This document shows, piece after piece, positions 1 through 5,840 of a stretch of 7,094 nucleotides of DNA. Each line of letters starts with the position of its first letter. Positions within the stretch are counted from its first letter, which is position 1. Under the pieces are notes generated by a model, which was not told where the DNA came from, searched no databases, and worked only from the letters and a program-made list of their open reading frames with translations. This DNA comes from Euryarchaeota archaeon UBA501 (GTDB taxonomy: Archaea; Thermoplasmatota; Poseidoniia; Poseidoniales; Thalassarchaeaceae), in assembly GCA_002505685.1 (NCBI GenBank), contig DAVT01000028.1:1-7094 (forward strand). The letters run 5' to 3'. Both the position numbers and the translations under genes were made by a program.

Positions 1-718
1 TTCAATGGCAGGAAATAGTTCCGAATGGTTGGATCAAGATCGCGATTGTCTAGGCAGTAATGCCGACTACAACGATACCGACCCTGAAGTCAAAACCCTA
101 GAGGATCATTGTATCAAGAACCCAAATGATACCGGTGCTTGCACCGCTGCATATGATCCAAATGCCGGCTCAGGAAATATCACAGCGATGGAAGATGAAG
201 AGTTCGATGTCATGGGTGCAATCAAGGATTTCGCAATCATTGCAGGATACATCGTCGCTGGAATGGCACTTACTCTACCAGTGATTGTAGTGGCTCTTCG
301 AATGCTTGGAAAGGCGAGGGATAAGCGAAAGCCCGATGCTCAATACACCCACCAAGATGCTACCAAGGAGTTGGATGCATGGGAAAGTGGGGAAGACTTC
401 GAAACTCGGGGAGGTATTGATGAGCAAAAGGTGTGGGGTGAAGAACCGCTTGAAGGTGAAGAAACTCCAATCGAGGACACCATCGTTGAGGATTTGGATT
501 CAGAAGGAGTTTCAAACGAACCAGAATATGTTGCTGAAGAGATGTCTATCCCAACACAAGAAGAGGAAGAAAAAGTCGAAGAAACCCCTGCCGAACAAGC
601 AGAGCAACCTCCCGCAGAAGCACCTCCACTGCCCGCAGGTGGCCTACCTGAAGGCTGGACAATGGATCAGTGGCGTTGGTACGGTCACCAATGGCTTGAA
701 CGCCACGGCCAACAGTGA
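1..718 (+). CDS. C-terminal part of a single-pass membrane protein with TSP3-like ectodomain and acidic tail (partial)
   Basis: The frame is open to the left edge, so the true start probably lies outside; numbering here is from the ATG at base 5. Residues 1-65 look extracellular: an Asp-rich stretch (DQDRDCLGSNADYNDTDPEV, 10-29) resembles a thrombospondin-type-3/calcium-binding repeat, followed by cysteines at 36 and 46 and several N-glycosylation sequons (NSS, NDT, NIT). A single membrane helix spans about 75-100 and is followed by KARDKRK, so the positive-inside rule puts the rest in the cytoplasm. Residues 145-210 are a low-complexity Glu/Pro linker, and 213-237 are a compact Trp-rich tail with the pattern GLPEGWT-x2-QW-x-WYG-x2-WL. 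I do not recognise a named family. The topology suggests a cell-surface protein anchored by its C-terminal region, with a cytoplasmic docking motif. An ATG-5 start is possible but would leave no signal peptide. Confidence 0.75.
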   Translation, partial: SMAGNSSEWLDQDRDCLGSNADYNDTDPEVKTLEDHCIKNPNDTGACTAAYDPNAGSGNITAMEDEEFDVMGAIKDFAIIAGYIVAGMALTLPVIVVALRMLGKARDKRKPDAQYTHQDATKELDAWESGEDFETRGGIDEQKVWGEEPLEGEETPIEDTIVEDLDSEGVSNEPEYVAEEMSIPTQEEEEKVEETPAEQAEQPPAEAPPLPAGGLPEGWTMDQWRWYGHQWLERHGQQ

Positions 719-720
719 GT

Positions 721-969
721 TCAGTGAAATACGACTGGTAGGTTATTCCTCAACGAGGCATAATCTTCTCCAGTGTATGCTCCGCCAGATTCCCTCAATG
801 CAGTGGAAATTAGCCACAATAGGTCATTCCAATCAGTCGATTGGGCATGCAATTCAATTTCATTTGCTGCAGCTAAATCGAGCAATATACGCGCATTGCT
901 ACCACCATCCATCAATCCCCTAAATAGAGTAGGGGCATCAACGGAATATGCTGGTGGTTGGCCTTTCAT
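721..969 (-). CDS. Truncated PIN-domain-like protein, 82 aa
   Basis: The ATG follows the RHH gene's stop codon directly (TAGATG), and a GGTGG site four bases upstream lies inside the last RHH codons, so translation is probably coupled. The first half reads like a PIN nuclease fold: a strand ending in the conserved acidic residue (AYSVDAPTLFRGL, Asp11), then DGGSNARILLDLAAANEIEL-HA, matching the PIN pattern of helix, small residues, Leu-rich helix and second strand. Residues 44-80 can be aligned with the PIN segment of the type '...LSEEEFxxLLxxLxxxVxxV'. A full PIN domain is about 130 residues; this one stops after LPVVFH, so the later catalytic Asp residues are missing, and the mid-domain Glu is not evident (Asp46 or Asp49 could sit there). 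The downstream DNA is occupied by the convergent membrane-protein gene, so the missing half is not simply out of frame nearby. The fold call rests on pattern reading alone. Otherwise it is a hypothetical protein. Confidence 0.65.
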   Translation of the reverse strand: MKGQPPAYSVDAPTLFRGLMDGGSNARILLDLAAANEIELHAQSTDWNDLLWLISTALRESGGAYTGEDYASLRNNLPVVFH

Positions 970-1212
970 CTAACCACCATACGGAGATTGTCCGAGTCTT
1001 TGCACCAATGCTTCGACATCGGTTTGACCAATGTCTCGCAATCGGCTTCGCAACTTATCTGCTTCAGAACGTAGTTGCGCCATTCGGTATTCTTGTAACA
1101 CTTGAGCAAGCAATTGATCAACACTCTTGTGGTTGCCCATTGCGCGCATTGAATTTAGTTGCCGTCTCACATCAAAAGAGACGCTTATTGAGGTCATGTT
1201 GGGTGAGCCCAT
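970..1212 (-). CDS. Small ribbon-helix-helix (RHH/CopG-like) DNA-binding protein, 80 aa
   Basis: Residues 7-13 (TSISVSF) form the short strand that pairs in an RHH dimer and contacts the DNA major groove. DVRRQLNSMRA makes the first helix, and after the turn GNHKS a second, long helix (VDQLLAQVLQEYRMAQL) continues into a charged, probably coiled-coil segment to about residue 58. The ATG at 1212 was chosen because GGTGA lies four bases upstream, the spacing also seen at moxR. In-frame ATGs at 1254 and 1245 have no such site, and the internal Met6 also lacks one. The gene lies 59 bases after parA and abuts the PIN-like gene. Two roles fit: the DNA-binding partner of ParA (RHH proteins replace ParB in some partition systems), or the antitoxin/repressor of a PIN toxin. 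The RHH fold is fairly clear; the role is inferred. Confidence 0.75.
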   Translation of the reverse strand: MGSPNMTSISVSFDVRRQLNSMRAMGNHKSVDQLLAQVLQEYRMAQLRSEADKLRSRLRDIGQTDVEALVQRLGQSPYGG

Positions 1213-1215
1213 GTT

Positions 1216-1280
1216 TTCACCGACGGGAAGACAGAACGGCCGCATCTTGAGCATGTCGGTGAATTGTGTGTTTATTCACC
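1216..1280 (-). promoter_or_regulatory. Overlapping inverted repeats at the parA-RHH junction that can cover the RHH ribosome binding site
   Basis: On the minus strand TTCACCGAC (1263-1255) is exactly complementary to GTCGGTGAA (1224-1216), a 9-bp stem with a 30-base loop whose right arm includes the RHH Shine-Dalgarno GGTGA. A second pair, GGTGAAT (1280-1274, the last codons of parA) and ATTCACC (1264-1258), gives a 7-bp stem with a 9-base loop. Both use the same central arm, so the hairpins exclude each other. This could be a translational coupling switch or, at the DNA level, repeated TTCACC half-sites for the RHH protein. The function is inferred. Confidence 0.5.
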
Positions 1281-2270
1281 GGTTCTGATTTTGTGCTGCT
1301 GAAGTCGATTAGGCTCATTGATGCCATACTTTTTCCGAATCCGCAGTGCCCTACGATGTACTTCCTTCGCAAGAGCCCAATACTGATTGCTCCCTGAAGA
1401 TCTTTTCCTGCTTTTCAGGATGGTTACTGGGCCCCCATCTGCGGGTGCAGCCGCTACATCGGTGTTTCTTGGTATGACTGTACTGAAAACCTGCTCCCGA
1501 AGGTGCCTTCGAACCTCAGATACAACAGTATTGCAAAGTTTGTTCTTTGAGTACATTGTGAGTGCAATACCAAATAATTTCAGATTTGGATTGATTCTTC
1601 GTTGTACCAGTTTGATAGAATTCATCAATTGACTCATTCCTTCCAATGCATAGTATTCTGTTTGTACTGGAATCAGCACCCAATTCGATGCAGCCATTGC
1701 ATTAATCGTGAGTAATCCGAGACTGGGGGATGTATCGATAATGATGTAATCAAATTCATCCAAAGCAGAAGCCAATCCTTCCTTCAACCGAGTTTCTCTT
1801 CCGATGCGAGTAGCCAATTCAATTTCAGCAGCTGCCAACTGGACATTACTTGGCAAAATCCAAAGATTCTCGACACCGGATGATACAATCTTTTTCTTCC
1901 CGTCAATCTTCTTGATTTCTACCATTGATTTTGGAGGATTTTTGTCAGGATAATTGCCATTCCATGCATCCCACATCGAATCTGCGATAATTTCTGGGCC
2001 GATGAGATAGTCTTCGATGATCGGCAGTTCTTCTCCTAAATCATTCATTAGCAAATCATACACGGTACGTCCAAGATTATTCTTCGATATTCCAAATGAG
2101 GTTGAAACATTTCCCTGGGGGTCCATGTCAACAAGCAGCACCTTGGCTGCAGGCCAACCATTTTTCGGGTCACCCTTTGCCAATGCTGTGGCAATGTTGA
2201 CTGCCGTCGTAGTCTTAGAGCACCCACCCTTTTGGTTCGCAACGGTAATGACCATTTTGTATGGGTTCAT
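1272..2270 (-). CDS. parA: ParA/Soj-family partition-type ATPase with insertion and basic C-terminal extension, 332 aa
   Basis: This is a deviant-Walker P-loop ATPase of the ParA/MinD superfamily, which dimerises on ATP and usually binds DNA non-specifically to move or position cargo. Visible motifs are the Walker A KGGCSKTT (14-21, signature Lys14 and Lys19), Walker A' VDMDPQGN (47-54) and Walker B IIIDTSP (176-182). The P-loop has Ser18 where most homologues have Gly (KGGxGKT), a change tolerated in some ParA proteins. Compared with Soj (about 250 residues), it carries an insertion of about 40 residues at 90-132, rich in Trp, Asn and Lys, and a basic tail (306-332) that may bind DNA. The start is the ATG at 2270, with GAGGT seven bases upstream; Met6 lacks a site. 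A small RHH gene follows, as expected for a DNA-binding partner. Family assignment is secure. The cargo (chromosome, plasmid or other) is not shown. Confidence 0.92.
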   Translation of the reverse strand: MNPYKMVITVANQKGGCSKTTTAVNIATALAKGDPKNGWPAAKVLLVDMDPQGNVSTSFGISKNNLGRTVYDLLMNDLGEELPIIEDYLIGPEIIADSMWDAWNGNYPDKNPPKSMVEIKKIDGKKKIVSSGVENLWILPSNVQLAAAEIELATRIGRETRLKEGLASALDEFDYIIIDTSPSLGLLTINAMAASNWVLIPVQTEYYALEGMSQLMNSIKLVQRRINPNLKLFGIALTMYSKNKLCNTVVSEVRRHLREQVFSTVIPRNTDVAAAPADGGPVTILKSRKRSSGSNQYWALAKEVHRRALRIRKKYGINEPNRLQQHKIRTGE

Positions 2271-2293
2271 GTTGTCAACCTCGGGTGAGTCAC
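2271..2293 (-). promoter_or_regulatory. Two short palindromes in the parA leader
   Basis: Two nine-base odd palindromes lie directly before parA: GTTG-T-CAAC at 2271-2279 and GTGA-G-TCAC at 2285-2293. The parA Shine-Dalgarno GAGGT (2282-2278) overlaps the end of the first and lies between the two. Their position would suit an autoregulatory operator for the downstream RHH protein. No convincing TATA box was found in the 93-base moxR-parA gap, so parA may be co-transcribed with moxR. Palindromes this short are weak evidence. Confidence 0.25.
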
Positions 2294-2363
2294 GGGGTCC
2301 TCAGCAAAGCCCCTCTTTGAAACACTCGCCCAATAGAGCATCCGAAGTGCGATAGTTAACCCA

Positions 2364-3359
2364 TCACTGGATGACCGGAACTGGGACTTCTGAGAGGATC
2401 TTTCTCATGATGTGCATACCAGTAATTCCACGGATTTTTGCTTCTGGCTTGAGAACGATACGGTGACTGCAAACCTGTAGAGCTACACGCTTGATGTCAT
2501 CAGGAATCACATAATCACGGCCATCAATCGCCGCAGACGCTCTTCCGGTTTTGAAGAGGGACTGACTGGCACGAGGTGATGCACCGGTGATAACTCTGTG
2601 ATCTTCACGAGAGCGTTGTACAACTTCCACGATGTAAGATAGAATTGCAGGATCTACATGGACAGTTTCCAGAGCCTTTTGCATGGCTACGACCTTTTTC
2701 GGTGACGTAATTTGCTCGACATCGTGACTATCCTTGCCTCGCAACTTTCTTCGTGCCAAAATCGCTTTTTCCTCAGCACGGTCTGGATATCCCATTGACA
2801 TCTTCATCAGGAATCGATCCATCTGTGCTTCTGGCAAGGGGTAGGTACCTTCCTGTTCAATTGGGTTTTGAGTAGCCAGTGTAACGAAAGGAGCAGGTAG
2901 TTTGTGTGTGATACCTTCAATGGTCACTTGTTTCTCTTCCATCGCTTCAAGAAGCGCAGCCTGTGTCTTTGGAGGTGCACGGTTGATTTCGTCAGCAAGT
3001 AGAATGTTTGTGAACAAAGGACCTGGTCTCAGTTTGAACTCACCAGCTTGTTGGTCGTACATGTAGGTCCCCATAATATCCGAAGGTAGCAAGTCAGGCG
3101 TGAATTGAACACGCTTGAATTTACAACCCAAAGCCTTGGCAAACGTATTTGCAAGCAACGTTTTGGCCAAACCTGGGAAATCCTCAAGCAACATGTTTCC
3201 GTTGGACAGAATACCAACGCTAACACGCAGCAAATTCTCTTCTTTGCCTATGATAACTTTGGCAACCTCACCCATCAAAGCGTGTGAGATTTGACTCACG
3301 GTCGAAATCAGGTCCTTCGTACGTCCTGTACCTGCTGCTTGTGCCATCCCTGCTGACAT
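2364..3359 (-). CDS. MoxR-type AAA+ ATPase, 331 aa
   Basis: MoxR AAA+ ATPases act as chaperone-like remodelling factors, usually with a VWA or DUF58 protein encoded beside them. The motifs run in order: Walker A LLEDFPGLAKT (57-67, with the family's GLAKT variant), Walker B ILLADEINRAPPKTQAALLE (119-138), sensor 1 TQNP (163-166), Arg finger in DRF (181-183) and sensor 2 GASPRAS (259-265), then a helical lid domain to the end. The length matches the family. I chose the ATG at 3359 because GGTGA lies four bases upstream; an in-frame TTG at 3437 would add 26 residues that look unlike MoxR and has no site. A terminator-like hairpin of infB and an A/T-rich promoter-like element lie upstream, so it probably starts its own transcript. 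The usual DUF58/VWA partner is not in the window; parA follows instead. The substrate is unknown. Confidence 0.93.
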   Translation of the reverse strand: MSAGMAQAAGTGRTKDLISTVSQISHALMGEVAKVIIGKEENLLRVSVGILSNGNMLLEDFPGLAKTLLANTFAKALGCKFKRVQFTPDLLPSDIMGTYMYDQQAGEFKLRPGPLFTNILLADEINRAPPKTQAALLEAMEEKQVTIEGITHKLPAPFVTLATQNPIEQEGTYPLPEAQMDRFLMKMSMGYPDRAEEKAILARRKLRGKDSHDVEQITSPKKVVAMQKALETVHVDPAILSYIVEVVQRSREDHRVITGASPRASQSLFKTGRASAAIDGRDYVIPDDIKRVALQVCSHRIVLKPEAKIRGITGMHIMRKILSEVPVPVIQ

Positions 3360-3363
3360 CGTA

Positions 3364-3370
3364 TCACCTT
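3364..3370 (-). promoter_or_regulatory. Shine-Dalgarno site that sets the moxR start
   Basis: AAGGTGA on the minus strand ends four bases before the ATG at 3359. The competing upstream TTG at 3437 has no comparable site, so this element decides the shorter start. Confidence 0.75.
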
Positions 3371-3442
3371 GGGTCTGAACCCAACACAGGACCGCCCCAA
3401 TTCGTACTTGAACGTTCGGGGTCGGGGGGTCACTCAATCATC

Positions 3443-3457
3443 GCCAAATAAAATGGC
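3443..3457 (-). promoter_or_regulatory. Putative moxR promoter (TATA-like element inside a palindrome)
   Basis: The minus strand carries TTTTATTT, a plausible archaeal TATA box, framed by the inverted repeat GCCA-N7-TGGC (3443-3457). It sits between the infB terminator-like hairpin and moxR. A start of transcription about 25 bases downstream, near 3425, would give moxR a leader of roughly 65 bases. The BRE is not clear, so this remains a candidate. Confidence 0.4.
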
Positions 3458-3465
3458 ATTAAATG

Positions 3466-3489
3466 AAAAAAAACGGTCTACTGCGGACC
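3466..3489 (-). terminator. infB: Putative terminator after infB
   Basis: Immediately after the infB stop, the minus strand has GGTC-N7-GACC (4-bp stem, 3489-3475), one base, then eight T (3473-3466). A T-tract is the main archaeal termination signal; the short stem adds a little support. It separates infB from the moxR promoter candidate. Confidence 0.55.
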
Positions 3490-3490
3490 A

Positions 3491-5287
3491 TTAACGACCC
3501 CAAAAGTGGTCTTCAGCACGATGTAAAGCCGTAAGCTCATCAAGAACTTCTTGTTCGGCCGCAGTGAGTTCCAATTTACGCAGTCTTCTGGCATGGCTTG
3601 CAGGAACATCGACGAGCAAAATGTCCTCCTCATCGATTCCTCGGCCAACGGTAGCTCCCTCAATTGCTATAGCCACTTCATCACCCTGTTTCGCTTCTTT
3701 GTGCGACGCATCTCCAATTCGAATAGATTTGACTTGACCAACTTTCGTTCCATCTATGGTCAATAGACGTTGACCAACATGCAACCTACCACCGAGAATT
3801 CTGACACCCACAACTGCAGGCCCTGATCGCCTGAAGATGTGATCGGCAAGAATCTTGAGTTTCCCGGGATATACGATTTTCTCACGCTTTTCTTCCTCAA
3901 GCTGAATTTTCCTTTCTTCAGTCCATGATTCAAAGCGCTCCAAAATATGGTAGATAACATCTGAACCGATGAATTCGACATTACAATCCTCTTTGTTCAA
4001 TTCATCTGAAGTTCCCGACTGGACGGTAGTACTGAATGCGAGAATGACTTTGTGTAGGGGGTCTGACGCGTTTTCTGCGCCCCGCAAATCACGTTTATTG
4101 ACGGGACCAATGCCAGCACTTCGGATAGGAATGGGATTTTCCAAACTTCTCAATTCGAATGCTAGTGCTTCAAGCCCACCCAGCGTATCTGCCTTGATGA
4201 CAATTCCTTCTTCATCCAATTCGATACTAATTTCAGATTCTTCTCTTGCAGCCTCAATCGCGTTTTCACGCAACTCTCCATCACTGGGGAGGATACGTAA
4301 TGTCGTGCCGGCCAGAACACCCTCCAAATCAGGCGCAGCTAGTTTCAATCCTGACGCCGCCTCAACCATTTCAATGGCATCCCATCGATCACCAGCATCA
4401 CGCATTTCAGCCATGCCTCGTGGTCTGAACAAACCACGAACCCGTGTTATTTGAGGCCCATTTTCGGTTGCAATGACGATTTCATCACCCTTGGAAATCT
4501 GGCCTCTATACAAAATCACATCCAGTGTTTTCCCAAGTCCTCGTTCTTCTTTCATTTCGAGAACAGTGCCCTCAGAAGCGCCCACTACGTCTGATAGTTG
4601 CTCATCAAGGAACTTTTCTGCAAGTCCGATTGTAATTGCCAACAAATCTTGCATGCCTTCTCCTTCTTTGGCTGAACATGGAACGAGTGCAATGTTTTGA
4701 GTAAAATCAGAAATTTTGTTATACATGTCTAGATTGAAGCCTTGCTCCCCAAACTGGCCAACTAGGTCCCAGAATTTTTGCTCAAACAACCCCTGAGATT
4801 GTGCATCTTGATCTTTCATTGCTTCAGCAGCGGAACGACCGTTGACACATCTCCATCCATGTATCCGGTCAACCTTGTTTGCACAGACTACAAACGGTGT
4901 CTTTGCCTGTTTCAGGATTCGAATCGATTCAAGGGTTTGAGGTTGACAACCTTCCATTAAATCCACGACAAGGATAGCAATGTCTGCTAAAGAACCTCCT
5001 CTCGTTCTCAACGTAGAAAATGAGTGATGGCCAGGTGTATCAATGAAAAGTAAACCTGGGGACAAGAATTCTTTGCCTCCCATCAATGGACTACACAAAT
5101 CATTCAACAAAGATGCAGGAACTTCTGTAGCACCGATGTGCTGGGTAATGCCTCCGGCCTCACGCGCCATCACGCTGGCCTGACCTTTCTGTCCTAAACT
5201 ACGGATGTAATCTAGGACAGAAGTCTTCCCATGGTCAACATGACCTAGGACTGCAACAATGGGTTGGCGACGGCTTTTTCCAGCCAA
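3491..5287 (-). CDS. infB: Translation initiation factor aIF5B (IF-2 homologue), 598 aa
   Basis: This is the universal GTPase that joins the ribosomal subunits and stabilises initiator tRNA at the start codon. The G domain shows G1 GHVDHGKT (15-22), a G2 region with GGIT (45-48), G3 DTPGH (83-87), G4 NKVD (137-140) and G5 SAK (205-207). Beyond it come the domain II beta-barrel (about 235-340), domain III (about 350-450) and the C-terminal barrel that binds initiator tRNA (about 475-570). Length is normal for archaea, the bacterial N-terminal extension is absent, and there is no intein in the P-loop, a known aIF5B insertion site. The start is a TTG at 5287, preceded by a strong GAGGTGAT three bases upstream. 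The resulting MAGKSRRQPIVAVLGHVDHG start fits the family, and no in-frame ATG lies nearby. It is last in the ribosomal/ndk cluster, after a 47-base spacer holding an inverted repeat. Confidence 0.98.
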   Translation of the reverse strand: MAGKSRRQPIVAVLGHVDHGKTSVLDYIRSLGQKGQASVMAREAGGITQHIGATEVPASLLNDLCSPLMGGKEFLSPGLLFIDTPGHHSFSTLRTRGGSLADIAILVVDLMEGCQPQTLESIRILKQAKTPFVVCANKVDRIHGWRCVNGRSAAEAMKDQDAQSQGLFEQKFWDLVGQFGEQGFNLDMYNKISDFTQNIALVPCSAKEGEGMQDLLAITIGLAEKFLDEQLSDVVGASEGTVLEMKEERGLGKTLDVILYRGQISKGDEIVIATENGPQITRVRGLFRPRGMAEMRDAGDRWDAIEMVEAASGLKLAAPDLEGVLAGTTLRILPSDGELRENAIEAAREESEISIELDEEGIVIKADTLGGLEALAFELRSLENPIPIRSAGIGPVNKRDLRGAENASDPLHKVILAFSTTVQSGTSDELNKEDCNVEFIGSDVIYHILERFESWTEERKIQLEEEKREKIVYPGKLKILADHIFRRSGPAVVGVRILGGRLHVGQRLLTIDGTKVGQVKSIRIGDASHKEAKQGDEVAIAIEGATVGRGIDEEDILLVDVPASHARRLRKLELTAAEQEVLDELTALHRAEDHFWGR

Positions 5288-5290
5288 AAC

Positions 5291-5298
5291 ATCACCTC
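5291..5298 (-). promoter_or_regulatory. infB: Strong Shine-Dalgarno site supporting the infB TTG start
   Basis: GAGGTGAT on the minus strand, one of the best matches in the window to the archaeal anti-SD, ends three bases before the TTG at 5287. An out-of-frame ATG overlaps its end (5292-5290) and reads into TTT TGG, so it is not the infB start. Confidence 0.7.
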
Positions 5299-5303
5299 AT
5301 TTC

Positions 5304-5331
5304 CCAATTGAAAAATCAAAAAATCAATTGG
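5304..5331 (-). repeat. Inverted repeat in the ndk-infB spacer
   Basis: CCAATTGA (5331-5324) and TCAATTGG (5311-5304) on the minus strand form a perfect 8-bp stem around a 12-base T-rich loop (six T, GA, four T). It begins three bases after the ndk stop and ends five bases before the infB Shine-Dalgarno. It may attenuate or process the transcript between the two genes; the U-rich loop could also cause partial termination. Confidence 0.5.
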
Positions 5332-5334
5332 AAT

Positions 5335-5781
5335 TTACTCATACACCCATGTCTCACGGATGGGGGTCCATTCGTTCAATCCTTCAGGGAACCAGAGACC
5401 GAGCTCAAACTCTGCGGTATCTTCCCCATCACTGCCATGAATTAGATTGTAGCCGATGTCCATCCCATAATCACCACGAATAGATCCCATGTCTGCTTCT
5501 CTTCCATTGGTCGCGCCAATGATATTCCTGCATACTGATATGGCGTCAACTCCTTTCCAGGCCATTGCCACCACGGGGCCTGATGTGACAAATTCTACAA
5601 GACCCGAATAAAACGGGCGTTCTTTGTGAACGGCGTAGTGTTGTTCAACCAATTCAACACTCGGAATGATTGACTTGAGTCCTACTAGGCGCAATCCTTT
5701 GCGCTCGAATCGGTTGATGATTTCACCTACCAATCCACGTTGTACACCATCTGGTTTGACCATGACATATGTTGTTTGCAT
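5335..5781 (-). CDS. ndk: Nucleoside diphosphate kinase, 148 aa
   Basis: It transfers the gamma phosphate of ATP to nucleoside diphosphates through a phospho-histidine, keeping GTP, CTP and UTP (and dNTP) pools filled. From the ATG, the N-terminus [20 protein letters not shown], the [10 protein letters not shown] region, [10 protein letters not shown] and [12 protein letters not shown] are all standard. The catalytic His is His115 in NLIHGSDG. Length matches the usual roughly 150 residues. I prefer the ATG at 5781 over the GTG at 5790 because GGTGG (5791-5787) lies five bases upstream of the ATG and includes that GTG. It sits between rpl24e and infB, the classic archaeal order, but is separated from rpl24e by a 92-base GC-rich spacer, so its expression may be adjusted independently. 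The assignment is certain. Confidence 0.98.
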   Translation of the reverse strand: MQTTYVMVKPDGVQRGLVGEIINRFERKGLRLVGLKSIIPSVELVEQHYAVHKERPFYSGLVEFVTSGPVVAMAWKGVDAISVCRNIIGATNGREADMGSIRGDYGMDIGYNLIHGSDGEDTAEFELGLWFPEGLNEWTPIRETWVYE

Positions 5782-5786
5782 ATTTT

Positions 5787-5791
5787 CCACC
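5787..5791 (-). promoter_or_regulatory. ndk: Shine-Dalgarno site that sets the ndk start
   Basis: GGTGG on the minus strand lies five bases before the ATG at 5781. The in-frame GTG at 5790-5788 is part of this element, which argues against it as the start codon. Confidence 0.65.
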
Positions 5792-5816
5792 GAACCGGCC
5801 GACTGCCCTCCCCTAT

Positions 5817-5840
5817 TTCAGCACGCCGACGCTCGCTGAA
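5817..5840 (-). repeat. Hairpin in the GC-rich rpl24e-ndk spacer
   Basis: TTCAGC (5840-5835) and GCTGAA (5822-5817) on the minus strand can pair into a 6-bp stem with a 12-base loop. The surrounding 5791-5870 has 52 G/C in 80 bases, clearly higher than the flanking genes, and holds further short GC complementarities, such as CGGCCG near 5800. No TATA box or open reading frame was recognised here. Confidence 0.4.

Noticed and set aside
306..923. 205-codon plus-strand open frame overlapping the membrane-protein gene and the PIN-like gene
   Set aside because: Its product is Lys/Ser/Gln-rich and shapeless, a frame-shifted reading of the Glu-rich tail; the membrane-protein frame has clear topology and a motif-bearing end.
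1213..1254. Longer RHH protein starting at ATG 1254 or 1245
   Set aside because: Neither ATG has a Shine-Dalgarno site, and the added residues (MLKMRPFCLPVGEN) are not part of an RHH fold; ATG 1212 has GGTGA four bases upstream.
3360..3437. N-terminal extension of moxR from a TTG at 3437
   Set aside because: The extra 26 residues do not look like MoxR, the TTG has no ribosome binding site, and the ATG at 3359 has GGTGA at ideal spacing.
3969..4454. 161-codon open frame on the plus strand opposite infB
   Set aside because: It lies entirely antisense to conserved aIF5B coding sequence, and its translation is Ser/Arg/Pro-rich with no recognisable domain.
3491..5287. Intein or other insertion in aIF5B
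   Set aside because: The G motifs run without interruption and the total length is normal for archaeal aIF5B.
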